Positions 10,498 to 22,420 of a DNA stretch of 64,000 nt are shown one piece after another (the stretch's first letter is position 1; each line of letters opens with the position of its first letter). Both the position numbers and the translations under genes were made by a program. The stretch covers positions 61,292,104-61,356,103 of the forward strand of contig CM037587.1 of the NCBI GenBank assembly GCA_021018995.1. Direction: 5' to 3'. The notes under the pieces are model-generated. The model was not told where the DNA came from, ran no database searches, and saw only the letters and a program-made list of their open reading frames with translations. The DNA comes from Chloranthus sessilifolius. Lineage: Eukaryota; Streptophyta; Magnoliopsida; Chloranthales; Chloranthaceae.

Positions 10498-11500
10498 CTA
10501 CGAATCCTTCACTCCTGATGGTATGGCAATCACTGGTGCGGAGGTCAGTCTTCCTTTGAGTTCTTGAAAACTATGTTCACATGACTCGATCCACTCGAAT
10601 TTGGCATTCTTTTGAGTGAGTTGTGTGAGTGGTCCAGTAATCTTTGAAAATCTCTCAACAAACTGTCTATAGTATCCGGCTAGTGTTAGGAAACTTCTTA
10701 TCTCGGTCACTCTTCTTTGTTGTTCCTACTTTACTACAGCCTCTATTTTTCTTGGGTCCACTGTGATACTAGCTTCTGAGATGAAGTGCCCCAGAAAGCT
10801 CACTTGCTTCAACCAAAATTTTCTCTTGCTTAGCTTTGCATACAACTAGTAGTCTCGAAGTGTCTGAAGTGCTAGGCGCAAGCGCTACTCATGTTCTTCT
10901 CTCGTCTTTGAATAGATTAGGATATCATCTGTAAAGACAACCACACATTGGTCTTAGTAAGGCTTGAACACCCGGTTCATAAGATCCATGAAAGACGCAG
11001 GTGCATTTTTCAGCCCAAATGGCATTACGAGAAGCTCATAGTGACCGTATCTTGTGCGAAAGGCAATTTTTGGAATGTTTTCAACATTCACCTTCATCTG
11101 ATGATACCCTGTGCTCAAGTCTATCTTAGAGAAGAATCTCACCTCTTATAATTGATCGAAGAGGTCATCAATCCTAGGAAATGGGTATTGATTCTTTATC
11201 GTCAGCTTATTCAATTGTCTATAATCAATGCAAAGACGCATAGAACCATCCTTCTTCTTGACAAACAATACGGGTACTCCCCATGGTGAAACAATTGTCC
11301 TAATAAACCCTTTGCCGAGAAGTTCTTACAACTTTTCCTTGAGTAATTTTAACTTGGCTGGTGCCATACGATACAGAGCTTTCGATACTGGCGTTGTTCC
11401 TAGAGATAATTCTACCTCGAACTCAACCTCTCTGTCTAGCGGTAACCCGATAACTCTTCAGGGAAAACATCAGGAAACTTGCACGCAATAGGGATATTAG
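10498..11500 (-). pseudogene. Reverse transcriptase of chromovirus C
   Basis: RT landmarks in order on the minus strand: FPDVFPEEL (near 11440), a [19 protein letters not shown] stretch (near 11260), [25 protein letters not shown] (about 10960-11142), the catalytic FTDD (aspartates at 10924-10929), then FLGHFIS and LAGYYRQFVERFSKI. Stops and shifts separate the blocks. The enzyme copies element RNA into DNA. Confidence 0.85.
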
Positions 11501-11559
11501 AAAATTTTACTTTCTCCTCCTTTTGGCCTAGAATGTGAGGTACTCGATACTACCATCCT

Positions 11560-12000
11560 CTATCAACCGCTTGGATCGAATAGCTGATATAAATGGTGCG
11601 ATGGTCCAGGGTATACCTTAAAATCTGACTAATTTGCCCTTTTTAGGTCGTAAGGTGACTATCTTTCTAAGACAGTCGACAGTCACATGCTGAGCTGATA
11701 ACCAATCCATTCCAAGGATTACATCAAATCCTTGAATCTCTAATACAATCAGATCAACTATCGTCTCATGACCTTCGATGGCAACGATGACTGACTGACA
11801 CACTGTGTCTGTACTCACTAACTTTCCGGTTGGAATCGATAATGACAAGATAAATTCCAATAGGTCAGGAATGTAGCACAGTTCTACTTCGAATTGTGGT
11901 GTCACAAAGGAGTGTGTACACCCTTGGTCTATCAATACTTGAACCCTGTGAAAACATATATCAGACCTCTTATACATAGGTAAGGTACCTAAATGTCACA
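11560..12000 (-). pseudogene. Aspartic protease of chromovirus C
   Basis: The best-preserved stretch is 11618-11977. It contains VLIDQGCTHSFV, where the family usually has D-S/T-G-A-T-H-S-F, and further on VILGMDWL, the conserved second half of retroviral-type proteases in plant Ty3/gypsy elements. The catalytic aspartate remains but the DSG serine is glutamine. It would release mature proteins from the polyprotein. Confidence 0.75.
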
Positions 12001-12213
12001 CACATTTATAATCAATTGAATGATGTACACACAAAAGGTTTCTAGCATGTAAGGAAAAGCAAATTCAAGACCTATTTTATTTTATGCACCTTCTTCATAA
12101 AAAATATGAGGAAATAGATTGACAATCCATAGGAAAGTGATACCTTGGATCACGTCATTGCTAGCTTGGGCATCTTGTGCTGACACATCATAAGCTCGGC
12201 CTTATACCATAGA

Positions 12214-13386
12214 TCATGGAGATCGCAGACTAGGTGTTGTTGTTGCAGCTATTTTCATTTTAGGGCATTCCCTAATCCGGTGCCCCATCTTTCCACATTT
12301 AAAACAAGCTCCCATGGTCTTTCGGCACTCCTTGGTCTTATGTGATTTTCCACACTGTGAGCATACATCGTTTGTTGTGGAGGAGGCAGTATGAGAAACA
12401 TTACGAGAGGTTGTTGGTTGTGCTCTCGATACACCCGTTGTTGTCGAGTTTGATGTATTGAAAGACCTTGGGGGCCTTGGAAGGAAAGCTGCAGAGTAAA
12501 GTTGTCCTGAAGATGTCATTGGATTAGGCTGTGATGGTGGCGACATCAACTATCTTGGCCTTTTACTGACCTGCTCCGAGTTATGTGTTTGCATCTGACT
12601 CTTCCTATTCCTTGCTAGTTCATCCCTTCTCTTAAACATATTGTCAACATCCTTCTCTGTGATAAGAGCTAATCACATAACTTGGGCTTACGTGGTTGCT
12701 TGAAACAGTGAAATCCTCTCTTTAATTATTGGCTTCCGACGATTTTCAAACTTTTGGGATTTCATCAGTTCAGTGACCACCAGTAATGGTGCAAAATGCA
12801 ATAGTTGAGTGACCTTAGACTCGTATTCATGTACACTCATTTGCCCTTACTCTAAAGTTGCAAACTTGATCTCCATTTGACGTCGCTCTGGTGCAGGGAA
12901 GTACTTTTCATTGAATACTTCAATGAATTCGGCTCATGTCCAAGGTGTCCCTGGAGTCCGAGTCCTTTCCACGGACTTCCACCATGGGTCCGCTTCACCC
13001 TCTAGTTGGAAGGAGGCCCAACTCACCTTTTCTTCCTCAGTGCACCGAACTCTTTGGAGCACTTTCTCTATCTGATTTAAGCACTTCTTGGCTTCCATAG
13101 GATCGGCCTACCCATAGAAAGTAGGTCTCATTCTCCTAAACACTTGGAAGTCAGACGACTGTCTTCTCTCTGCCAGCATTGCCATGGTATTCACCATGGT
13201 CTCTAACAACTGTTGGTTGTTTCCAGTGTTATCCCCGGCTCCTAACATATTGTTAAGGTTATTTCCAACTCCCGATGCATGATTGTTGTTGCCTAGAGGA
13301 GTTGCATTTGGGCTAATGCCTACCCTTTCACCACCCGTCACACGTTCGGTGTGCACTATCCTTGGTCTTCCTCGTCGTGGAGGCAT
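12214..13386 (-). pseudogene. Gag of chromovirus C
   Basis: The start ATG is at 13384-13386 (MPPRRGRPRIVHTERV). The central capsid-like domain spans about 12600-13150 and is interrupted by stops. Near 12250-12390 are two zinc knuckles: CSQCGKSHKTKEC (C-x2-C-x3-H-x4-C) and CFKCGKMGHRIREC (C-x2-C-x4-H-x4-C). Gag forms the cytoplasmic particle that packages element RNA; the knuckles bind RNA. The C-terminal part is serine/threonine-rich. Non-functional because of multiple breaks. Confidence 0.8.
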
Positions 13387-13623
13387 ATTAACCTATCGTG
13401 ATTAAGCCAAACCTTAATCCGGTTACTCGAGAAATCTAACCTAAAGTACGATGGTCTTCCTCATCGTGGAAGTGAAAAGGCATATACATGGCATTATAAG
13501 AAGAGATTTTCCATCATTTCTAAGTAATTAAAACTTTACAATCCACCAGTGAAGGCCGACCTTCACCTAAATAGTGGACAAAAAGAACTATACCAAACTG
13601 TATTCAAGTTCAAATAGTTTACT
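13387..13623 (-). other. Leader of chromovirus C, truncated
   Basis: Noncoding DNA upstream of C's gag ATG. A GGTCTTCCTC(A/G)TCGTGGA phrase occurs at the gag start and again near 13451, a small local duplication. No tRNA-Met-type PBS or LTR follows, because element D's LTR takes over near 13624. Confidence 0.5.
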
Positions 13624-14599
13624 GTACCAAGTATTGTATTGCTTACCTTGCAATTATTAAAGGGTGAAAATCAGCAAACAAAAAGGCAAAATCACAGAGA
13701 AATGGGATAAGGGTAAGCAATCAGGCCTGTAAGAACCAGGGCTGTTGCAACAAGCTTTAAGGGGTAAGTAAGGGTATGTCCATAGGAAAATATGCTTTAA
13801 AATAAGGTAAATCTCCATATCTATGATAGATCTAGCACTCTAGCCTATCTTAGTTTAAAACAAATCAAAACAAGAAAGAGGAGAGACTTTTTAAGAGTTG
13901 TCACATTACTAAAAACTACAAAAATAAAAATGCAAATGATCCAGAACTAATTAAAACACATATTTAGGGAGATGGAGAAAAGGATTAAAAAAAAAAAAAA
14001 AGTAGCAGCTAGGGCTTTTAGTCTTTTACTGAAAATTGATTGGTTCATAGGCAGTGTAGAAAACTGATTTACAATAATCCTTCATCTGGCTACAAACTCA
14101 GATGCAAGGTATAAGAATGCAACCTAAACCAGAGGATTGGAGTGATCCTAATGCTATGATCTGTCCACAGTAATGGCCATAGATCATCCTAGAGATTCCT
14201 CTAATTCAAGGGTCTTAATTGGAACAACTAAATCATTGTAGATGTTGTGGATGCAAGGCTACAAGCTCAGGAATCCACAGGGATATTAGATCCAGGGAAA
14301 ACAAATGGCAATCAAGAGATTTATGGATCCAAATTAACTTTACATTCAATAATTACTGAATTAATACAACTTACAATCCAATTGTTCTCAGATCTGCAAT
14401 CAATGCAACATCTAATCCCCCTACAAAGCTTTGAACCTCTCAATTTACAGCTCTCAACCTCACCCTAGCTACTAAAAGGGTTTAGCCAACCATGGTTGGT
14501 CTAAAGAGTGAATGGGGAAGAAGGAAGATGGAAGGAATTTTTGAATTTTAGTCCGAGCTCTCTCAATTTCAGGATGGTTCTTCTCTAAACTCCTCTTTC

Positions 14600-14606
14600 A
14601 TTTATA
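14600..14606 (-). promoter_or_regulatory. TATA box in the LTR of D
   Basis: The minus strand reads TATAAAT. It lies about 270 bp downstream of the TCGACAGGTT motif cluster. Confidence 0.55.
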
Positions 14607-14879
14607 GTCTTCCTCTTTGTCCTCAAATCAATTTTAGCCAATCAGAGTTGAAGAGAATAATTCTGTTATTTTGAGCTGCAGATGTGATTGATTTTACTTT
14701 TAGAAACTCTCCACTAATTGGTCTAAACTAGACATGCATACGTGAAGTGGCTAGAGAGTTGTCATTCGAGCCCAATTGGGTTCAAAAAATACCCCCAAGG
14801 GTTGTTAAAGTGCCTTGGAATGTGTGCATAGAGCACTGATGGGAGCTGCAGTCTCAGCAAGAACTGAGAAGTTCCCAAA

Positions 14880-15450
14880 TCGAGCTTTGATAGGTTCAGG
14901 GAACCTCTCGATAGGTTATGAGGCTTCTTGGTGCTTCATTCGATAGGTTGAAGTAGGCTTTCAACAGGTTGGATGGCTTCTCTATAGGATCTATTGCATT
15001 GTTCGACAGGATGACCTCAAAACCTCCCTACATCTTATATAACTCCAGTTGAGATTTTGACAAGTTCAGTACTGCTGTTTGACAGGTTGACTCAACCTCG
15101 CACGACTTCAGGTAAGTCCTCGCTAGGTTGGGTTTGTCTGCTCGCTAGGTTCAGGGGAACCTATCAACAGGTTCTTCTCTGCTATTCTGAACCTCACGAG
15201 ATCCCCTGCATCTCTAGGTAAGTCCTTAACAGGTTGCAACACACCACTCAACTGGTTCTTTCAACTTGTCGACCGCTTCATTTTTCTCTCTCAGAACCTA
15301 TCGATGAATTCTCATTCAGCTTTTAGGCATCTCGACATGATGCTTCCTTTGGTTTCCACTCCTCGACATGTTTTGGGAACTTGTCGATCTCTTCGTATTC
15401 AAGCATCCAAACCTATTGATAGGTTGAATTAACCTCTCGACAGGTTATAG
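14880..15450. repeat. TCGACAGGTT / AACCTGTCGA motif cluster, LTR of D
   Basis: More than a dozen copies of (T/C)CGA(C/T)AGGTT and its inverse, for example TTTGATAGGTTCAGGGAACC, TCTCGATAGGTT, TTCGATAGGTTGAA, TTTGACAGGTTGACTCAACC and ACCTCTCGACAGGTT. Copies are spaced about 20-50 bp, often as inverted pairs, and lie upstream of the TATA box. Confidence 0.85.
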
Positions 15451-15898
15451 CCTTTGCTTCCACAACTGGCACAGAGCTCTGGGGGTGTTGTTCTTCATCT
15501 GTTCAGCACTCAGCCCCTCTTTGAGGGGTTCATTCTTCATCTACTACAGCTGCTCTTGCTCCTAAGTGTACCCAATTGGACACACGACATTCCCATAGAC
15601 TTCTGAGGCTCTGTGGACTACTTGATTGGCTAGCCTTTTGGGCTGCATGGACACATGATGAGGCAAGAGATCTCTTCTTTGGCATTTTTAGATGGATGCC
15701 TGCATTATGACTATATTTTATTGCTTACCTATAAAAACACACTCAAAATACATTATTAGTCAACTCAGAGGTCCTTCAAAGTTCAGGTTAGGAGTTGAAA
15801 AATGATATTTTTCACTGCTCAACACACCCCCAAAACTAAGCTTTGCTAGTCCCTGGGCAAAGAAGAAATTAAAAACAATTATTGAAAATAGAAAAATG

Positions 15899-15998
15899 CC
15901 ACTTTTGTAGGGAGCACAGATGTATTTAACACATGCATCAAGCCTTTTAAACCCCTAGGTGACCCCTAGTGGAGGAGTGGAGTCTCCTGAGGGTTTTT
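15899..15998 (-). other. Conserved pre-PPT block, copy in D
   Basis: On the minus strand it runs from AAAACCCTCAGGAG to CAAAAGTGG. Both potential hairpins are intact: AGGAG/CTCCT and CTAGG-GGTCA-CCTAG. Confidence 0.85.
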
Positions 15999-17349
15999 AG
16001 TGAAGGTACCCACAAACTTCTCTAGTGAATCAGTTAATAACAATCAATCAGCTCATATCAAGGTATTGTGTGTGACAATTAGTGCAAAGCTCACCATCAA
16101 TTTGAGAATTCTTTTTGGATAATGCCCTAAACAAATTTAATTTCAGACCCTACACTCACCAGGGCTGTCACTCACAATAAGCAAGAAGGGTGCATCATTT
16201 CATACAGCTCAAGAGTAGTTATAGCCATCAAATAGGACTGTAAGCATGAGCATAGGCAATGTTCCAATTCCTAAAATCTTCTAGCTCTTTTCACCATAGA
16301 TTACACAAATCCTCATCTCCACATGACAGCTCAATCAATTTCAGATCAGTAGGGTCTTTTTATTGGGTTGTGATGTGGCTTATGGGTGAGGTTGATAAAG
16401 AATGAAAGGGTAAGGAGGGATTCCAAATTGAGAAATCAGTAAAGTAAGGAGGTGGCATCCACACCCTCATTTCGGCTCATCTTCATCTTCTTTGATATTT
16501 TCATATTTGAAGTGGCCATCTTCTCATCATCTTCTAATTTTCCAATGAAGTGACTTCTCTTTTTGTTTTGTTTTTCTATTTTTCTCTTTCTTCTTATATG
16601 CTTTTCTTTTGTATTTTTCCCAAATTTTATTTTATTTATTTATTTATTTTTATTTTTTATGGGCTGGAATGCCATAGCTATACATCTGATACACAGTTGC
16701 GTTCAAGTGTGCTTTCTTCTTCTTCCACCAATTGTCAAACCAGCTCTTCCTTCTTCAAATCCTTCACCTCTTCCTTCTGAAATCTTAGGATAAGGGTCAC
16801 GTTGCATCAGGTCACTGAATTTTGGGTTCAAATTCTCTGATTTTTATCAAAGAGAAGCTTGGATTTTTTTAAGGCTCAAATTGTGTGTATCAAAGGTAGT
16901 TCAAAGGTGGGAAATTTTAAGCTCAAAATGTCCAAACGATGGCCTTACTTCATTTCTTCAATGTCATGAATGTTGTCAAGCTATTCAATTTGGATTTGCC
17001 TAACTTCTAGTGAGCAAGAATAGGTTCAATCAGTCCTTAGAGTAGAAAAATTGCCAAAACACTCTTCAAAGAAAAAATTTTCAGGCTGAAATCTCACTGG
17101 GTATGGTCTTCCATCAAATTCTTGGGGTATATCCTCATATTTTTTTTTCTCTTTTCAAGTTCACTAAGCACCAATTTTTGAAAATTCTTGACATTTGCTT
17201 CATGAAAGTGCTAGAGCTACAACAAATTTCAGTTTTTAAAAAGTTTTTAATTTCCTCTTTTTCAAAACTCATGTGGGAGATCACTTTATTTTCAAAAATT
17301 TTATCCAACACTACTGCACTAGCATTAACCATTCCATTGGCACAACTTT

Positions 17350-17368
17350 CCATACCCCCAAACCTAGG
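17350..17368 (-). other. Second PPT-like tract of D
   Basis: The minus strand reads CCTAGGTTTGGGGGTATGG, about 1.53 kb before the 3' LTR and just after GAGGACAC. It nearly duplicates the PPT and is found at the same relative place in F, H and I. Confidence 0.75.
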
Positions 17369-17637
17369 AGGAGTAGTGTCCTCACTGCTTTGGAAGTATA
17401 ACAAAAGAACAGCAGGGTAAGCACAAGGACAGTAGAAAATGAAGCATAACAAACAAATGAGAACAAAAGTAAACATAAAGGAAAGCAAGAAACATAGTGG
17501 AACTGTCGAAACAAATATTTTATTTCACACAAGTAGATACAAAGCACAAAAGAAATAGTACATTCTAAACAAAAAGTTTATACAGCATAATCCTACATAC
17601 AAACTAATAACTTCAAAAATCTAAACACAATCTACAC

Positions 17638-20330
17638 CTAATCAAAATCTGAGTCAGAGCTTGATATGGTCATTGACCTAGTGCGGCCCTAGGTCATGGT
17701 GGGCTCCCTGATGGAAAGGGCTTTGGATTTTGAGGGACTAAGGGCAGAGTATAGGGAGAGGGTCTAAACTAACCTAGCCAGCATCTCAGATTTCTGCTTG
17801 TACATCTTGTAAAGGATATGAGGACCAGGGATATGAGGACCATTTTCCATAACTTCCACTCCTCTACCCTATGAGCTTCTAAAACAAGGTCAATCTCCTC
17901 CTGATGTGCTTACCGCAGTAACACCATGACTGCATCCACTAAAAATTGCACATCCTCTTTGACATATGGGCTGTTCTCAATGGCTTTGGTGACGGATGGC
18001 AGAGGTGAAAAGGTGTTGGTGCCATATGGGACAATGGCCCAATGGTGAGGGTCATACATGGAGGAGGGGGTGATGGGCAGCTTAGGAAGTGGTAGTGATG
18101 GTACAATGAGGGTCAATGGCAGCTCCTCTTCCACAACAATAGACTCAGGTGGGGTGGTGGGGTAGGTAAAAGGTAAAAAGGGTAAGTCAGCCTCCAAAGG
18201 ATCAGTTGGGGTTGTAGCATGGATAGGCAGAGCTTCTTCATCAAAATAAATTTGAGTTAAGGAGTCCCTGGTAGAAAGGGCAGGGATTAGTTCTGCTAAC
18301 TCAGTAGTGGAAACCACTACAAGAGGGGACAACTGAGGGGATGGAGGTGGAGTGGGTACTGAAATAGGTCTAGAAGTAGGAGTTATAAGAGGTTGACTGG
18401 TGGAGGTGGATGGGATTAGAGTGGAATGATTGGCCTGAAGGCAGGTGGCCATAGCAGACTGGTTGGTTTTGTTGGTTTGGAGCTGGGCTAGGATGGAGGT
18501 GAGAAGGGAAAGAATTTGGGTAAAGGCCTCAGGTAGGATTTGGGTTTGGGTAGAAGGGTGAATGGGTATAATGGGTTCTAAAGGAGATGTGGGAGCATGC
18601 TGGAAAAGTGAGGTGTGAGGAAGCTGGAATTGGGTAGGCTGTGGAGAGTCAGGTAAAGGGGAGTACTCTTGCCCAATGTTCTCCACAAGTGAGTCAATTA
18701 GGGATGAGTACTCCTCAGTGGTAAAATGCTCTAAATCTTGGGTATGTGGAGGTGACATAGAAGTAGTGAAGTCAATATCAGAGGGTAAGGAGGGTGGAGA
18801 GGAAGCGACTGGGTAAGCTGATGTCGATGGGGCTACTGGTTCAGGGCTTAATGATTTATCAGCAGGGATGGATGGATTAGCTGGAGGGGGTTTGCCTTGA
18901 TTTCTTTGGTAGGTGGTTGTGATGGGAAATGAAGGTAGGGTAGGAATTGGGTCTGTCGTAAGAGGAGTTGACATAGGGGTGATTGTGGTGATAATGGAAG
19001 GGATGACTGAGCTGCTGGGAGGTATGGGGACTGTAATGGAGGGTATGGAGGGTGATGAAATGGGAATGCTGGTAACATCAGAGCTGATAATAGGTAAAGG
19101 TACATCAGTGGAGGGAATCAGTGTGGGTGTAGAGGTCACAGGTGGAGGCTGTGAGCTAAGACCACCAGAGTTGAGTAGAGGCTCTGAGCTAGTAAATGTA
19201 GAGGTCCCAAATTGCAGCTGTGGGCGACAATGAGGAATCACAGTGTGATTCTTTGGTCACCGGAGGGGCTTCTTTGTCAGGACTCTCAACTGATTTCTTC
19301 TTGCTTTTCCCAATCAGGGTCCTACTAGTAGACCAGACCCTCTTCCCAAACACTTTTGGATTTAGTTTCTCCACTGGCTCATCCTTCTGTATCACAAATT
19401 TCCCTTTTCTTAGGAAATCAGTGATGAGTCTGCTATAGGGTAACCCTGGCAAGGCATGTCCTCTTTTGATTTTTTCATTCACATCTACCATGGCCTCAAA
19501 TATTAGTTGGGAGGCATTCAAGAACTGGCCCTTGAAGAAAAAGTAAAGGGCATCCACTATAGGGGTTCTTCTCTCTTGTAGATGTCCACTGACAAAAATG
19601 TTTTTCCTCAAGATTAAGTCTATGAAAAGCATGCTAGGGTGTAGATCTCTCCTCATTAATGATTCCCCAGAACCCACAATGCCTTGAGTCAGATGTCTGG
19701 CCATTACTCTAAAGGACACACTCTCAGGTGCTCCTAAACCATAAACTGAGTCAAAAACTGATGGGACCCCTAATGCCAACCCTATTTCACTGTAGGCCAC
19801 AACAAGCACCCAATTATCAATTAGGACCACAAGGGTAGGCTCTGTTGACCTTGGCTTCATCTTCTTCCTGATATTCTGATACCATAATTTGACAAGTCTA
19901 GGGTAGGATTTTTCTTGCAATGGGGTCAACAAAGGTGTCAGACCTGCCTTCACCAAATAGTCCAAGGTGCCCTTGCACTCCTCTACCTTAGAAAAATAAG
20001 GTAGGTAAAAAATTGTCTCAGGGATCAGGTCCTAAGGATCCACAAACTCATTGGGGGTAGCCAGGTTCACAGGTATCCCAGGTTCTGCCTCAGGGATAGG
20101 TTCAAGCACTGGCACATCCTCAACAATTTCTTTGGCAATTTCCTCAGTGATTTTGGCCTTCTTAGCTTTCTTTGCTTTCTTAGGTTTTTCCATGATGAGC
20201 TTCCTCTTAGCAGGTGGGGTCTCTTTGGGCTGGGTGGGTAGCCTACTAGATTTTCTGGTAGATTTCTGAACAGATTTGGAAGGGGCTCTGAACAGATAAG
20301 CTAAGGTATCCTCACGTCAGCCATTGGACA
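17638..20330 (-). pseudogene. ORF3 of element D (post-pol, Athila ORF/plant transposon protein-like)
   Basis: The likely start is an ATG near 20324 (MADV...), out of frame with the rest. A lysine-rich segment follows (EKPKKAKKAKKAK, near 20150). The globular part at 19220-19965 contains YPRLVKLWYQNI, LALGVPSVF, LLFIDLILRKNIF and SGHLQERRTPIVDA, closely matching F. Next is a long Pro/Ser/Thr-rich segment (about 17950-19200), then a broken tail ending SSDSDFD and a stop at 17638. This position is where Athila elements carry their so-called envelope-like ORF, but I see no signal peptide or convincing membrane segment. Function unknown. Confidence 0.65.
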
Positions 20331-21478
20331 AGCAATCCACACAATTAACTCTAAAAAATTCATAGTAATCTTCTTTGCCCAATCAAATTACAACACAAAC
20401 TAAAAATGGAAGTACAAAGCTTGGAAATCAGAGTGGAGGTTAAAGAGGAACTTACCCACAAAAAACCTAAGGTTTCTTAGAACTTGCTGTGCAGACACCA
20501 AACTGACAGAGACTAGGTGCAAAATGTAGCCCTTCTAAAATTGAAACACTTGGAACAATGGCAGGGTGAGTGGAGTTGGAACCAGTAAGGTGGAGGAGAG
20601 AGAACAAATTAGGAAATCGGGCATAAGAGGAATAGAGTTCTGAGCAAGAGATGCCGACTGGATAAAATGACCTCTCGACAAGTTTAGAATGAGTAAAAAG
20701 CTATTTTGATAGGTCAAGGAAGATTTCAATAGGTTGAAGCAACCTGTCGAAATGTTAAAGCAAGTGGATTGCCAGGTCTGTTAGGCTTAAGATCTCGATA
20801 GGTTCTTTCAACCTATCGACAGGTTACAGGCTTTAGAAAAAATCAAATCGATAGGTTCGACATCCTATCAACAAATACACGGCCTTCAAGGTCTAGCCTC
20901 TCGACAGGTTTAAAGTACTTAGCATTTAACATCTGGACATGTATTAGAACAAGTTGAGAACATAGCCTACAACTTCAGTACCTATTGACTTTCTCGCTCA
21001 ACATCTCGACAGGTTCATAGATCCTATCGAAATTCATATTTACACCTTCAGTACCTTTCGAACATCAATTCAAACCTCTCGACAGGTATCAGAACTTGTC
21101 GAAATACACATTGAGGACCTTTAGAACCTGTCGAAAATCAAGTTAGACCTCTCGACAGGTCTTTTTGACCAAACGTACCTGTTTCTCATCAGTTTCCTTG
21201 TCTCCATTCACATAGATTTTTCAATTATCCTTTGTTCCCATTGGATTTCTCATGCATTGGGGGCCTTCCTAACTTAATCAAGGTTGATTCAGTAACCTAA
21301 ATGAAACACTTAAATAAAAATGGCAGCATATATACAAGGCCAATAGTTTTAAAAATAGCAACAGACACAAAACCAACAGTTATGATCCATAGTATACATT
21401 GTTGAAAATCAGCCACACTGTGGAGGTTCTTAAAGGTGAATGGTCACCACAGGCTCTACTATATTTTCAACAAGGAGT
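20331..21478 (-). promoter_or_regulatory. Pol-ORF3 spacer of D with motif cluster
   Basis: No gene. From 20650 to 21180 it carries about a dozen TCGACAGGTT / AACCTGTCGA motifs, the same family as in D's LTR. Between the cluster and ORF3 the minus strand has a good splice-donor match (GTGGGTAAGTT near 20450) and an AAACCTTAGG leader-like stretch. This suggests ORF3 may come from its own promoter or a spliced RNA (inference). Confidence 0.55.
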
Positions 21479-22420
21479 TTGAGCCTTTAACCATTAACTT
21501 TTATGATCCTACCATCTTTTGAATCCATGATTTCAATAGCTCCAGATGGGGATACATGCATTACAATGTAAGGTCCCTCCCATCTAGATATCAACTTGCC
21601 TGAGAAAAATTTTAACTCAGAATTAAACAACCATACCTTGTTGCTAGTAGTAAACTCCTTACTCAGCAAATGCTTGTCACAAAAATCTTTGGCTTTTTCT
21701 TTGTAGATCCTTGTAGTGGAGTATGCCTCTAATCTCAGCTCTTCCAGCTCTGACAGCTGTAGCCTTCAACAAAAGTTAGATCAACACTCAATGATTTAAT
21801 AGCCCAATAGGCTTTGTGTTCTAACTCCACTGGTAAATGGTATGCCTTGCCATATACCAACCTAAAGGGAGACATCGCTATTGGGTCTTATAGGCAGTTC
21901 TATAAGCCCAAAGAGCATCAGTTAACTTCAGGTACCAATCAATCTTATCTCCGCTCACAGTTTTCTCTAAAATATGTTTGATCTCTATATTAGAAATTTT
22001 CACCTGCCCAGTGGTTTGTGGGTGGTATGGGGTGGCAACTCTGTGTGTCACAGAGTATTTTCTAAGTAGGTCCACAAACTGTCTATTGTAGAAATGGCTT
22101 CCCCCATCACTAATGATAGCTCAGGGGGTGCCAACCTAGAGAAAATGTTGTCCTTCAAGAACTTGAGGACAACTCTGTGATCATTGGTTCTTGTGGCTAT
22201 GGCCTCAGCCCATTTAGACACATAGTCCATAGCCACAAGAACAAAATTTTATCCATAAGAAAAAGGGAAAGGACTATGAAGTCAATCCCCCAAATGTCAA
22301 ATAGTTCAATAGTCAGTATAGGCTGTAAAGGCATGGAATTTTGTTTAGAGATACTTCCCATTTTCTGGTATCTTTCACAAGCTTTACAATGCTACCATGC
22401 ATCTTTGAAGATAATGGGCC
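21479..22420 (-). pseudogene. Integrase of element D
   Basis: Minus-strand blocks: zinc domain ([18 protein letters not shown], near 22440-22500, merging with the RNase H end), core with DYVSKWAEAIATRTND (22160-22236), ISDGGSHF (near 22100, after a stop), [13 protein letters not shown] (21990-22030) and the C-terminal WEGPYIVMHVSPSGAIEI (21487-21600). In relatives the catalytic glutamate is in QVE; here it is QVK (codon 21998-22000), so the DDE triad is broken. Confidence 0.85.

Larger units (their letters stand above)
8570..13623 (-). mobile_element. Element C: decayed chromovirus (Ty3/gypsy, Tekay/Del-like)
   Basis: On the minus strand the domains run gag, zinc knuckles, PR, RT, RNase H, INT, chromodomain, with the leader at 13387-13623. 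The MPPRRGRPR start and the terminal chromodomain point to a chromovirus, most like Tekay/Del (lineage from memory). Its 5' LTR is missing: element D begins where C's leader should continue. Many stops and frameshifts are present. Confidence 0.85.
13624..15824 (-). repeat. 3' LTR of element D (about 2.2 kb)
   Basis: The right end reads TGTTGAGCAGTG on the minus strand, directly after the PPT. The left end is approximate (13624-13637), inferred from the usual distance after a U5 phrase shared with F (TACTTACCCCTTAAAGCTTG on the minus strand). Contains TATAAAT (minus, 14600-14606), a small A tract (13988-14001) and a cluster of TCGACAGGTT-type motifs (14880-15450). The stretch 13950-15770 matches 50341-51773 in element I. 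Confidence 0.75.
15825..17637 (-). other. Noncoding 3' region of element D
   Basis: No gene. It holds the PPT (minus TTAGTTTTGGGGGTG, 15825-15839), the conserved pre-PPT block (15899-15998), an ATTT-rich tract (about 16620-16665), a stretch matching H's interior (CACATGACAGCTCAAT near 16320), and a second PPT-like tract (17350-17368) next to GAGGACAC. Frames such as 16550-16793 and 17103-17547 are T-rich artefacts. Confidence 0.7.

Noticed and set aside
16550..16793. Two phenylalanine/leucine-rich plus-strand frames in D's 3' region
   Set aside because: T-rich low-complexity DNA in the antisense orientation of D; not conserved in F, H or I.
18848..19233. Glycine/valine-rich plus-strand frame and a proline-rich minus frame over ORF3 of D
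   Set aside because: Shadows of the Pro/Ser/Thr-rich segment of ORF3 in other frames.
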